From Cyclobacterium marinum DSM 745 (GTDB lineage: Bacteria; Bacteroidota; Bacteroidia; Cytophagales; Cyclobacteriaceae), in assembly GCF_000222485.1 (NCBI RefSeq), contig NC_015914.1, forward strand, positions 2,304,501 through 2,368,500: a stretch of 64,000 bases of DNA, in the 5' to 3' direction. Below, piece by piece: positions 56,500-64,000 of the stretch. Made by a program: the position numbers and the translations under genes. The notes under the pieces were generated by a model, which saw nothing but the letters and a program-made list of their open reading frames with translations, was not told the origin of the DNA and searched no databases. Position 1 is the stretch's first letter; every line of letters begins with the position of its first letter.

Positions 56500-56544
56500 C
56501 GATTGATTTGTGCCCTTTGACAGGCTCAGGGTACAAATCAATCG
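56500..56544. repeat. Long inverted repeat with a CCCTTTGACAGGCTCAGGG core
   Basis: CGATTGATTTGT (56500-56511) is the inverse of ACAAATCAATCG (56533-56544). Inside, CCCT and AGGG close an 11-nt loop. The CCCTT-GACAGGCTCAGGG core resembles a palindrome dispersed in many bacterial genomes. It follows the ThuA-like stop and has no T run, so it is not a typical terminator. Confidence 0.7.
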
Positions 56545-56672
56545 AGAAATAATCATTCTAAGGGCTGGAAATGCCAAATAGGATTGTAGTATTGGATCTT
56601 TTTAAATTATTATTCTTTACTTGCAGAATATACTTTTTGTATATACATTTAGTCTGGTTAATCAGTAAAACG

Positions 56673-56903
56673 ATGAAGACAATATCCTTGAAAATTGATG
56701 ACTCTATTTTTAGCGAAACTGAAAAGATTCTTTCTCGAATAAAGAAGCCTAGAAATCGGTATATAAATGAAGCTTTAGAGCATTATAATAAAATGCAGAA
56801 ACGGCTGTTAATTGAAAAAAAGCTTGCAAAAGAATCTGCCTTGGTAAAGAAAGATTCAATGGCAACACTTAAAGACTTTGAACAGATTGACCATGCAGAT
56901 TAA
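56673..56903 (+). CDS. Ribbon-helix-helix antitoxin of a MazEF-like pair
   Basis: From ATG 56673 the 76-residue product starts MKTISLKIDDSIFSETEKILSR, a ribbon-helix-helix DNA-binding pattern, and has a basic/helical C-terminus that would wrap the toxin. An upstream ATG at 56571 would add 34 hydrophobic residues out of character for this family, so it is rejected. Its stop overlaps the toxin start by 11 bp. Antitoxins of this type repress their own operon. Confidence 0.83.
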   Translation: MKTISLKIDDSIFSETEKILSRIKKPRNRYINEALEHYNKMQKRLLIEKKLAKESALVKKDSMATLKDFEQIDHAD

Positions 56904-57240
56904 TCAATTTGAAATCTGGATAGCTGATCTGAACCCGAAGATTGGAACAGAACCAGGTAAAACCAGACCTGTATTGACTGTTCAATCCAATTTACTAAAC
57001 AAAATCCCTCATCCCTCAACGATTATTTGTCCAATTACAACTAATGTTAAAAAAGACGCTCAAATTTTAAGGGTTCATTTGCAAAAAGGAATGGCAAATC
57101 TGCATCAGGATTGTGATGTAATGATTGACCAAATTAGAGCAATAGATAATAAGAGGCTTATAAGAAGAGTCGGTGTTTTACCAGTAGAATTGGCTGAAAT
57201 TATAAAGGAGAACATTAAGATAGTCCTTGATCTTGAATAA
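56893..57240 (+). CDS. MazF/PemK-family mRNA interferase toxin
   Basis: The 115-residue toxin (ATG 56893, inside the antitoxin gene's end) matches MazF: FEIWIADLNPKIGTEPGKTRPVLTVQSN, ICPITTNVKK with catalytic Arg and Thr, and VMIDQIRAIDNKRLIRRVG. MazF toxins cut mRNA at short sequence motifs. The TTG at 56878 is an alternative start but longer than the family. A TA module in this otherwise repeat-rich stretch suggests a mobile or stabilising element. Confidence 0.9.
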   Translation: MQINQFEIWIADLNPKIGTEPGKTRPVLTVQSNLLNKIPHPSTIICPITTNVKKDAQILRVHLQKGMANLHQDCDVMIDQIRAIDNKRLIRRVGVLPVELAEIIKENIKIVLDLE

Positions 57241-57359
57241 AAATACCAGACCAAGAACCTTGGATTCGGTTATTTGTGGTCTTTAACGCAAATGATTCAA
57301 CTTTTTCCTGTCATAAAGGGTAGTCAAATAAATCAACTCCTCAATTCGATTTCATATTC

Positions 57360-58469
57360 ATGCAAAGAATTTATTTACTTTTAGCGGTTGTAACATTAAG
57401 CGGCCTCTTATTGAGTTGCAAAAGTCAGCAAGGCAATGAATTACTATTAGAAGTTAAGCAGTTGGACAAATCGTATGAAAACCTGTTCGTTTTTTATGCC
57501 AATTTGTATGATCCGGTTACCGGAGGATTTTATGATAGCCCCGAAAAGAAGACAGCCCCAAGGATTGAATCTACCTGCAGGGTAATAAGTAGAATTGATG
57601 ACAATGGCTTGACCAATACTGTCCCCGATTCACTTAAGCAGCGATGGGTAACTTTCCTGCAAGCATTTCAAAATGCGGAGACAGGGTTTTTTGACGATCC
57701 AAACGAACATCGCAATATAGACATGAGAAGGGGCAGGGCTCTGGGCTATGTGAAAGGTGCTTTTAGGAGGTTGGAGGCCAGTTCAAAATATCCTTACCCC
57801 TCAATCAAAAGCAATAAGGACGCTGAAGAGGATGGCCTAATTCATTTGAAATCAGTTGATAATTTTAATGATTGGTTGAATACTTTAGGTTGGGAAGAAA
57901 ATCCATGGAAGGCAGGGGGAACTTTGTCTGCGCAGGGCAACGTAATCGGCTCTCTTGAAAGTCCTTTACAGGAACAAATAGTGGAGGCCATGTTTGATTT
58001 TCTGGCAACTAATCAAAACGAAAATGGTTTTTGGGGTGGTAGTTCCTTGTATGTTCAACTTTCAGGGGCATTTAAAGTCAGTACCCTTTACAGCATTTAT
58101 GGCAGGCAAATGCCTAATGCCAAAAGCATTCTTAAAAGCACCCTAAAGTGCATACGGGAAGAAAAATGCATCAATTCAACCTGGGTTAGGAATCCACTTA
58201 ACTTACTGGCCGTTATCAAACCCTATGTTGGCATTAGCGAAAAAGAGAAGAATGAAATCATAAAAATTTCCATTGACAATGTCCTGCAATTCTCACGTAA
58301 TGATGGAGGCTTTGCGAATTCAGTAAAGGATGAATATGGAACGACAGATGGTTGTTCACAGGCAATAATCACCAGAAACGCTTTGCGCGATTGGGTAGGA
58401 CTGGAGCCATTAATTATACCAAATACCGATTCTTTTTTAAGGACATTGGGATTGGCTCAAAAGATGTGA
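57360..58469 (+). CDS. Lipoprotein with alpha/alpha-toroid (prenyltransferase-like) repeats, unknown function
   Basis: A 369-residue protein with a lipoprotein signal (MQRIYLLLAVVTLSGLLLSC, Cys 20). Repeated glycine-rich turns, GGFYDSPEKK, TGFFDDPNE, NGFWGGSSL and GGFANSVKDEYGTTDGC, spaced between helices resemble squalene-hopene cyclase or prenyltransferase repeats, which form an alpha/alpha-toroid. No catalytic DxDD or zinc site is visible. I do not recognise the family and infer no activity. It is convergent with the FMN reductase gene. Confidence 0.7.
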   Translation: MQRIYLLLAVVTLSGLLLSCKSQQGNELLLEVKQLDKSYENLFVFYANLYDPVTGGFYDSPEKKTAPRIESTCRVISRIDDNGLTNTVPDSLKQRWVTFLQAFQNAETGFFDDPNEHRNIDMRRGRALGYVKGAFRRLEASSKYPYPSIKSNKDAEEDGLIHLKSVDNFNDWLNTLGWEENPWKAGGTLSAQGNVIGSLESPLQEQIVEAMFDFLATNQNENGFWGGSSLYVQLSGAFKVSTLYSIYGRQMPNAKSILKSTLKCIREEKCINSTWVRNPLNLLAVIKPYVGISEKEKNEIIKISIDNVLQFSRNDGGFANSVKDEYGTTDGCSQAIITRNALRDWVGLEPLIIPNTDSFLRTLGLAQKM

Positions 58470-58494
58470 ATGTAAATCCTGATCTTTCCTTCGT

Positions 58495-59034
58495 TTACCT
58501 CTTTGTTGTCAAGTTTACGAATGCTGAAAGAAATTCGGCTAGTCGATTTCTTGTATTTTGATCTGTTATTTTGCCTTCGATATTAACCTTTCCCTTTATG
58601 CCTTGGATGAGTAGGGTGGTTTCTTCTACGAAAGTGGCCTGAATGGTTTCCATAATTAACTTCAATTCTTCATGTCCTTTTACACCACTTGCTGATGCCG
58701 TTATCAAGCCAGCACGCTTTTCAGAAAAAATGGTAGTAGACACACACCATTCGATCAGGTTTTTTAAACCGCTCGGAATACTGAAAACATATTCAGGGGT
58801 ACAGATGATTATCCCATCTGCCTTGGCAATTTTCTCCCTCAGGACAATGATTTTTTCTGGCACATTATTTTCCGTTAGGGCAGTTTGGAAATGGGGCAAT
58901 CCCGTCAAATCTTCTATCAGTTCCATATTGAATTCAATTTGGCCCAGCTCTGCCAGATGTTTTAGTAGAAATAAGTTGCCTGAATTTCGACTGGCACTGC
59001 CACAAATTCCCAGTATGTTTTTCTTTAGGGTCAT
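58495..59034 (-). CDS. NADPH-dependent FMN reductase-like flavoprotein
   Basis: A 179-residue flavodoxin-fold protein: ILGICGSASRNSGNLFLLKHL binds FMN phosphate, and CTPEYVFSIPSGLKNLIEW is the second conserved element, as in SsuE/ArsH/azoreductase-type enzymes. It would reduce flavins or quinones with NAD(P)H. Its partner is not evident. It overlaps no neighbour and ends convergently with the toroid lipoprotein. Confidence 0.85.
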   Translation of the reverse strand: MTLKKNILGICGSASRNSGNLFLLKHLAELGQIEFNMELIEDLTGLPHFQTALTENNVPEKIIVLREKIAKADGIIICTPEYVFSIPSGLKNLIEWCVSTTIFSEKRAGLITASASGVKGHEELKLIMETIQATFVEETTLLIQGIKGKVNIEGKITDQNTRNRLAEFLSAFVNLTTKR

Positions 59035-59423
59035 TTGGAATTATTTTATTGTATTAGATAATTTCGGATTCAAGTTATCAATACTTGAAGAAAATGGAAA
59101 CTAAACATTAGCAGGCCTTGAAGATTATAATTTCAATTTACACACCTTTTGTGATGCGGGAATGTATCTGTATTGCTGTCACCCCTTTGGGGTTTTGTAA
59201 AAGATGAGTCAGATTGTCTATAATCGTTTCATCCCTTCGGGATTGGTTTTTGTGCTGATTTATTTTTACGTGTAGAGGGATGTTTATGGCCTAATTTGGG
59301 ATGAAGGCTATGCTGATATGAGCAAGGTATTCAAAAATGCTAATTTCTTTAACCCCAAAGGGGTGCCAAGATTATAGCAAAATAGTACCTGAAAAATACA
59401 TGAATCCCGTAGGGATGGTATTT
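59035..59423. other. Region left of the transposase with direct repeat and REP-like palindromes
   Basis: No gene here. The stretch holds the left copy of a 160-bp direct repeat (59218-59377) with palindromes such as ATCCCTTCGGGAT and ACCCCAAAGGGGT. A further CCCCTTTGGGG lies at about 59181-59192, and an ATCCCGTAGGGAT at about 59404-59416. Confidence 0.75.
59218..59377 (+). repeat. 160-bp direct repeat flanking the transposase, left copy
   Basis: The 160-bp segment matches 60029-60189 with about 8 substitutions and one 1-bp indel. It starts CTATAATC, contains ATCCCTTCGGGATTGG and ACCCCAAAGGGGT palindromes, and ends AGATTATAG. Confidence 0.88.
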
Positions 59424-59885
59424 TTAATCTAACCAGTCAAACAGATATTGTTCCTCGTATTCAATTTCAAATTTTTCAAGAAAGTCAAAGTATTCTTCTT
59501 TAAAAGTTTTCTTTCGATGATGCTCTTCCTGATTAGCTATGTATTGGTACACATGATTCATTTGTGAATGAGAATAGGAAAATGCACCGTATCCTTCTTG
59601 CCATTCAAATTTTCCTTTTAGGAATTTTTGTTCATTGATAAATTTGGTTGAATTGTTTTTGATGTCTCGAATCAAATCTGAAACTGGCATTGCTGGTTTT
59701 AAGCCAACAAAAGCGTGGACATGGTCAGCCATTCCATTAACAATGATTGCTTTTTGGTTTTTGCCTTTTATTATTCCTGAAATGTATTTAAATACCTCAT
59801 CACGCCAAGGTCTTTTCAATAGATTCACTCTTTCTTTTACGGCAAAAACATATTGAATATAAATTTGTGAGTAAGTGCTAGCCAT
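59424..59885 (-). CDS. IS200/RAYT-like Y1 transposase
   Basis: The 153-residue protein is a Y1 (HUH) transposase: IVNGMADHVHAFVGL has the HxH motif (His 55 and 57), and the catalytic tyrosine is expected at about Tyr 115 in VYQYIANQEEHHRKKTF. GYGAFSYSHSQM is a family stretch. It lacks the accessory TnpB gene. It lies between two 160-bp direct repeats with palindromes, as expected for a REP-associated transposase and its target elements. Confidence 0.9.
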   Translation of the reverse strand: MASTYSQIYIQYVFAVKERVNLLKRPWRDEVFKYISGIIKGKNQKAIIVNGMADHVHAFVGLKPAMPVSDLIRDIKNNSTKFINEQKFLKGKFEWQEGYGAFSYSHSQMNHVYQYIANQEEHHRKKTFKEEYFDFLEKFEIEYEEQYLFDWLD

Positions 59886-60028
59886 TGTTAAGTTGAATTT
59901 GGTTATTGTTTAGGTTATAATAGTCACAATATCAATATAATATAAATTTTCTTTGTTGAAAGAGTTAGTTTTAATATACCTTATCACTGCCACCCCCTTT
60001 GATGTTTGGTTTGATGATAATTTTGATG

Positions 60029-60189
60029 CTATAATCTTGTCATCCCTTCGGGATTGGTTTTTGTGCTGATTTATTTTTAACGTGTAGAGGGATGTTTAAG
60101 GCCTAATTTGGGATGAAGGCTTTGCCGATATGAGCAAGGTATTCAAAAATGCTAATTTTTTTAACCCCAAAGGGGTGTTAAGATTATAG
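60029..60189 (+). repeat. 160-bp direct repeat flanking the transposase, right copy
   Basis: About 94% identical to 59218-59377 in the same orientation, with the same palindromes (ATCCCTTCGGGATTGG and ACCCCAAAGGGGT). Confidence 0.88.
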
Positions 60190-60319
60190 AAAACAGGACG
60201 AACATAAAATTGAAATCCCGAAGGGATGACATATCTGGTTATAACTCTACGGCCATCCTTTTGGGCAAAAGGTTTGTTCTTAAGGTGGCCTTTTCTCGTT
60301 TTAAATAAATACCCCAACC

Positions 60320-60351
60320 AAAAAAAATCCCAAAGAATTTCTCCTTTGGGA
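60320..60351 (-). terminator. Terminator of the 60401-61522 oxidoreductase gene
   Basis: TCCCAAAG (60328-60335) pairs with CTTTGGGA (60344-60351) around an 8-nt loop. On the minus strand an eight-T run follows. Confidence 0.85.
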
Positions 60352-60400
60352 CATAACTCGACTTACAGCAAAATGGCTATTGATATTTTTTGGTATTTTA

Positions 60401-61522
60401 TTAAGTCAAATCAATCTTCACTTTTTTACCCGTATCAACAGCTTTATAAATAGCATCAATTATAATCAAATCTTTGAGCCCTTCCCTGCCATCTACAGGA
60501 ATCTTAGCAGTTTCACCATCTAAAATGATCCCTGCCATTCTATCCATTTGGACGGTTTGGTGCGTTACATGTGGGAAATTTAACGGTCCTTTATTGGTCC
60601 AGGCTTTGATTGGGCCATAGCCTGTGGAGGGCTGCATTTCAGCAAAACCTTTGGTGCCATTTAGAAAAAACTTATCCAAATGGCTGGTGCTGTAGGTAGA
60701 CAAGCAAGAGGAGATTACCCCACTCGGAAACCCAAACTGAAAAGTAATGGTTTCATCTACACCTTCCTTAAATTTTACCGGATCTGTTTTGGTTTCTTGG
60801 GCAGTTACCCATTCAGGTTCCTCTCCTACCATATAGCGAGCCCCATTAATAGAATAGATACCGATGTCCATCATGGCTCCGCCTCCTGCCAATTCCTTGT
60901 TAAGTCGCCATTGGGTTGGGTCACCTATTCTGAACCCACTCAAGCCCTGAAAAAATTTAATTTCGCCGAATGCTCCATCTTCCCTTAAGCGAATAATTTC
61001 AAGAGTATTCGGTTCGAAGTGCATTCGGTAACCTACCAATAGCTTAACGCCAGCTTTGTTACAAGCTTCCACCATTTCTCTGCCTTCTTTGGCGTTTATG
61101 GCCATGGGTTTCTCACAAATCACGTGTTTTCCGGCAGCCGCTACCCTTAAGGTCTGCGGGTGATGAAGGGCATTTGGAGTGATGATATAAACAGCATCAA
61201 TGTCAGGATTGTCCTTTATGGCGTCAAAATTTTCATAATTGTAGCAATTCTTGTCGGGTATATTATAAGTGGCTTGCCAATCCTTGATTTTGGAGGGTGT
61301 ACCACTAATCAGGCCTACCAATTTGGCGTTTTTGGAATCCAACATGGCTTTGGCAACACGGGTAGCATAACTACCCAAACCCATAATGGCAACTCTTAAT
61401 GTGCTTGCTTTTTTGGTATTGTGATTCATGCTTGCTTGTGAGTTTTGCGTAAAGTTTGGAATTAGGGGAAGGGAAACAGCCGAGAGGGTCAGTTTTTGCA
61501 AAAAGTTTCTTCTGCTTGTCAT
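60401..61522 (-). CDS. Gfo/Idh/MocA-family oxidoreductase with Tat signal
   Basis: From ATG 61522 the product is 373 residues, with a twin-arginine signal (MTSRRNFLQKLTLSAVSLPL). The Rossmann NAD(P)-binding site follows at LRVAIMGLGSYATRVAKAML, then AVYIITPNALHHPQTL, KHVICEKPMAINAKEG (the family lysine) and VGYRMHFEPNTLEII. It would oxidise a sugar or related hydroxy compound in the periplasm after folding with its cofactor. A longer ORF from 61561 is unlikely, since it precedes the Tat motif. Substrate unknown. Confidence 0.9.
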   Translation of the reverse strand: MTSRRNFLQKLTLSAVSLPLIPNFTQNSQASMNHNTKKASTLRVAIMGLGSYATRVAKAMLDSKNAKLVGLISGTPSKIKDWQATYNIPDKNCYNYENFDAIKDNPDIDAVYIITPNALHHPQTLRVAAAGKHVICEKPMAINAKEGREMVEACNKAGVKLLVGYRMHFEPNTLEIIRLREDGAFGEIKFFQGLSGFRIGDPTQWRLNKELAGGGAMMDIGIYSINGARYMVGEEPEWVTAQETKTDPVKFKEGVDETITFQFGFPSGVISSCLSTYSTSHLDKFFLNGTKGFAEMQPSTGYGPIKAWTNKGPLNFPHVTHQTVQMDRMAGIILDGETAKIPVDGREGLKDLIIIDAIYKAVDTGKKVKIDLT

Positions 61523-61724
61523 GATAAAATTAGGTTTAGAGTTTATATAAGCTATGGTCAATTATTTTGTACTGTTGTTTTTCACCCTTTCTTGAAGCAT
61601 AGGGGGCAAATTTTATTGCATAATTCCAGTCAAATTCCTTTATTACAAGATATTGTTTTTTATCTGGAAATTGAAAATAAAATATTTTTAGGCATGAAAC
61701 AAATGGTACTTCAACCCAATCAAA

Positions 61725-62141
61725 ATGTTGTCTTCAATTGCTTACCAAGCCGAGCCTCAATTAAAAGCATCTGACTTTCAAAAATTGCTAATCTCTTCTA
61801 CATTGGGCGAGCGCAGGCCGGTAGGAGATTTAAAACGTCTGGAAAAGATGCTTTTGCATGCTGACCTAATTCTAACGGCAAGAAAGGATGGGGAATTAAT
61901 CGGTATTGCCAGGTCAATCTCTGATGAATCTTATTGTACCTACCTCTCAGATTTGGCTGTACATATTGATTTTCAAAAGCAGGGTATCGGAAAGAAATTA
62001 GTGAAATTAACAAAGGAAGCCTTTCCTTTGGCCAATTTAATTTTGCTTTCAGCTCCCAAAGCTGTCGACTATTACCCTAAAATTGGGATGAAAAAGCATC
62101 CTCATTGCTTCTTGTCAGTACCAAAAGACCCTATTTATTAA
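61725..62141 (+). CDS. GNAT family N-acetyltransferase
   Basis: A 138-residue protein with a single GNAT fold: GELIGIARSISDESYCTYLSDLAVHIDFQKQGIGKKLVKLTKEAF contains the acetyl-CoA-binding QGIGKKL motif. The C-terminus, YYPKIGMKKHPHCF, is typical of small GNATs. The substrate is not known. It lies alone between divergent and convergent minus-strand genes. Confidence 0.88.
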   Translation: MLSSIAYQAEPQLKASDFQKLLISSTLGERRPVGDLKRLEKMLLHADLILTARKDGELIGIARSISDESYCTYLSDLAVHIDFQKQGIGKKLVKLTKEAFPLANLILLSAPKAVDYYPKIGMKKHPHCFLSVPKDPIY

Positions 62142-62161
62142 TTTGCTTTTAACAAACCAGT

Positions 62162-62195
62162 AAAAAAAAAGGCTACTTCTTAAATAGAAGCAGCC
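62162..62195 (-). terminator. Terminator of the 62241-63707 gene
   Basis: On the minus strand GGCT-G-CTTCT pairs with AGAAG-T-AGCC (one mismatch) around a 5-nt loop, followed by nine Ts. It ends the minus-strand oxidoreductase transcript. Confidence 0.82.
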
Positions 62196-62240
62196 CTTAA
62201 GGTTTATTGTTTATATCTTGTAAGAAAAACTCTTTTGCCT

Positions 62241-63707
62241 TTATACTTTGTCCGGTGAAGGAAGATCAAATTCAGCCCTTCTAGGATCAAAGAGTAATCG
62301 GTTGGCTTCCACAGAGCGGTCTCCCACAAAGAATTCAGAATCTCCATCAAACTCCAACCAAGGACCGACGATATAATCTGCTTGATCTACAGGCACACCC
62401 ATTCCATCTCTTGCGATTTCATGGATTTTCATAAATTCTTCAAAGGCCAATTTATTGTCTCCAAATCTACCTGCTTTTGCATTAAAAGGTACTTTTTCTC
62501 CAAGTCTATAGGATATATTCATCAAGTGGCCTAAAGTACAGCTGTAATGCGCATCATACATATTGCCATTGGCCATCATAGGATCATTGGCGCGACAGGC
62601 ATTGACAAAGCTACCGAACGCACCTCCAGGTGTCATGGGGACTTTCTTTACATCAACCTTTCGTGCTTGGCTTCCATTGTGAGATTTATACTCTCCATCG
62701 ATTAGCTTCCCTCCATCTTCAAAATAGAATCGATTAGTCACTTCTTTAACATAGCCTTCATGGTTGGCATTCCTAACGTTGAAAAACACTTGTTGGCCAT
62801 TGGCAAATTCAGCTATAGCAAACATTGTATTTGGCGTTTCCCCCTGGTCATCCCAATTGAATCTGCCTCCCATAGCCATTACTCTAACCGGGTGCGTATT
62901 GGCCACTTCGTCATCTAGTGCCCAATAGGCAACGTCAAGTTGATGGGTTCCTTGGTTATTTAACTCTCCATTGCCTACCTGCCAGTTCCAGTGCCAGTTG
63001 TAATGTACCAGATTTTCATTGTACTGATCGATTACTGCAGGTCCTTTCCATAAATTCCAATCCAAATGGCTTGGTGGGGCAGTATTTGGTTTGTAACCTA
63101 TGCCTTCCCTAGGTTTACATGCAAAGCCATGCGAAACCAACATTTTACCATATTTCCCGGATTTAATGTCACTTACCTGATCTCGCCATTCGTCACTACT
63201 TCTCCTTTGTGCTCCATGTTGTACCACAATTCCATATTTTTCAGCGGCAGCTAGTGCAATTCGGCCTTCATGAACATCATGACTAGCAGGCTTTTCTACA
63301 TAGCAATGTTTTCCATTTTGAGCCGCCCATACCACCATTAGGGAGTGCCAGCTATTAGGAGTAGCCACACTTATGGCATCAATGTCTTTCATTTCTAGAA
63401 CTCGGCGAACATCAGCTTCGCCCTTTACTCTGTTGCTTTTGGTGTCTCCACTTCGAAGAGATTGTACACGTTCATTGAGTACATTTTTGTCAGGATCTAC
63501 TAGATAGGCAATTTCAACATTCTCCAATTTTGAGAAATTTCCAATATGGGATTTACCTCGGCCATTGACTCCGCAAACAGCCATTCTAAAGCGATCGTTG
63601 GCACCAATGATAGAGCCATAGGACTTTGCACTAAAGCTCATGGCTCCAATTGTTAATCCACCTGCTCCAAAAATAGATTTCTTGATAAACTCTCTTCTTT
63701 GTTTCAT
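62241..63707 (-). CDS. Gfo/Idh/MocA-family oxidoreductase with Tat signal, long form
   Basis: A 488-residue relative of the 60401 gene product, with its own twin-arginine signal (MKQRREFIKKSIFGAGGLTIGA). The NAD(P) site is FRMAVCGVNGRGKSHIGNFSK, followed by AISVATPNSWHSLMVVWAA and KHCYVEKPASHDVHEGRIAL. The C-terminal domain with GNGELNNQGTHQLDVAYWALDD is longer than in the usual members. Such secreted oxidoreductases are common in Bacteroidota and Planctomycetes sugar loci. Substrate unknown. Confidence 0.9.
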   Translation of the reverse strand: MKQRREFIKKSIFGAGGLTIGAMSFSAKSYGSIIGANDRFRMAVCGVNGRGKSHIGNFSKLENVEIAYLVDPDKNVLNERVQSLRSGDTKSNRVKGEADVRRVLEMKDIDAISVATPNSWHSLMVVWAAQNGKHCYVEKPASHDVHEGRIALAAAEKYGIVVQHGAQRRSSDEWRDQVSDIKSGKYGKMLVSHGFACKPREGIGYKPNTAPPSHLDWNLWKGPAVIDQYNENLVHYNWHWNWQVGNGELNNQGTHQLDVAYWALDDEVANTHPVRVMAMGGRFNWDDQGETPNTMFAIAEFANGQQVFFNVRNANHEGYVKEVTNRFYFEDGGKLIDGEYKSHNGSQARKVDVKKVPMTPGGAFGSFVNACRANDPMMANGNMYDAHYSCTLGHLMNISYRLGEKVPFNAKAGRFGDNKLAFEEFMKIHEIARDGMGVPVDQADYIVGPWLEFDGDSEFFVGDRSVEANRLLFDPRRAEFDLPSPDKV

Positions 63708-64000
63708 GATTTGGGTTTGATAATACTTTCAGAATGAATACATAAGTAAAAGAAAATTGAGATTTAATTCAAGTTTTGCCTAATTTTTTATTTGATTGGT
63801 AGCAATGGGGGATAATTAATTTCGAATTAATGTTATCAGCTATAGTAATTCGTTACCCAAGTCTTTGTTAGGGTTTGGATTAGAGGTGATATTCTAGAAG
63901 AAAGAAAAAATTGTGGCCTTACAAAAGTTACTTTTATCCGAACATAAAGCAGAGCTAAAGTAAAGATGCAAAAAATCAAAAAATATTATTGATCCATGCC
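63708..64000. other. AT-rich region at the window end, no gene seen
   Basis: This 293-bp stretch upstream of the oxidoreductase gene is AT-rich and shows no ORF that I can support. A promoter for the minus-strand gene should lie in it. Confidence 0.5.

Larger units (their letters stand above)
59886..60400. other. Region right of the transposase with direct repeat and a terminator
   Basis: A 515-bp gap holding the right copy of the 160-bp repeat (60029-60189), an ATCCCGAAGGGAT palindrome near 60216-60228 and, at the end, the terminator for the oxidoreductase gene on the minus strand. No gene is present. Confidence 0.75.

Noticed and set aside
56571..56672. Longer antitoxin with 34 extra N-terminal residues
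   Set aside because: The extension is hydrophobic and not in the family; ATG 56673 gives a normal RHH start.
58643..59104. 153-codon ORF on the plus strand
   Set aside because: It is antisense to the FMN reductase gene and has no family features.
1..64000. tRNA, rRNA and CRISPR arrays
   Set aside because: I read for cloverleaf-like and spaced-repeat patterns and saw none; small RNA genes could still be missed without a covariance search.

Overview
The window comes from an AT-rich Bacteroidota chromosome, most likely order Cytophagales and plausibly Cyclobacteriaceae. The signs are a SusC/SusD pair, an FG-GAP/ASPIC-UnbV lipoprotein, BatD, DUF2851, DUF3810, a Na+-pumping NADH:quinone reductase operon, Bacteroidota-type promoters (TTG, 19 nt, TAnnTTTG) and little use of Shine-Dalgarno sites. 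The genus is inference. I see no rRNA, tRNA, CRISPR array or phage.

Layout. 1-9.8 kb: the 5' part of a PQQ-dehydrogenase-like beta-propeller lipoprotein gene (minus strand), then a SusC-SusD-FG-GAP nutrient-uptake locus (plus strand) with clear hairpin terminators. 9.9-12.6 kb: a minus-strand set of two tandem BASS-family transporters and an exported RidA-like protein. 13.1-17.6 kb: an SMP-30-like lactonase lipoprotein, a multi-PAS histidine kinase and a REC-PAS protein that ends in a histidine-bearing helix without an ATPase domain. 17.6-26 kb (minus): wecE, DUF502, nqrABCDE without nqrF, ispH and cmk. 26-30.8 kb (plus): adenine deaminase, a histidine kinase, a decayed adenine deaminase C-terminus and a second, paralogous kinase, which together record a partial tandem duplication. 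30.9-36.6 kb (minus): DUF3810, Nfu-type Fe-S protein, dicarboxylate symporter, aroC and batD. 36.7-41.2 kb: two small genes, a beta-propeller lipoprotein and an ABC-F ATPase. 41.2-50.3 kb (minus): nucleoside phosphorylase, trhO, a NeuD-like acetyltransferase, DUF2851, pyrF, lolA-like, ftsK and pyrD. 50.6-53.3 kb: a LMW-phosphatase/arsenate-reductase-like gene, arsR and creD, the last flanked by two diverged copies of a REP-like repeat. 53.9-64 kb is more accessory: M28 peptidase, ThuA-like protein with a cluster of TGTTCA half-sites upstream, a MazEF-like toxin-antitoxin pair, an alpha/alpha-toroid lipoprotein, an FMN reductase, an IS200/RAYT-like transposase between 160-bp direct repeats, two Tat-exported Gfo/Idh/MocA oxidoreductases and a GNAT acetyltransferase.

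Most of the core genes (nqr, isp, cmk, aroC, pyr, ftsK, lolA) are ordinary housekeeping functions. The points most worth a second look are the ade-kinase duplication with its pseudogene, the transposase and its direct repeats, the half-site array at 55.6 kb, a hairpin that holds a Shine-Dalgarno-like sequence in its loop in front of the DUF2851 gene, the nqr operon without nqrF, and the paired hairpins in the susC leader, one of which shares a 13-mer with the end of the same locus. I did not find a convincing wholly new multi-gene system.
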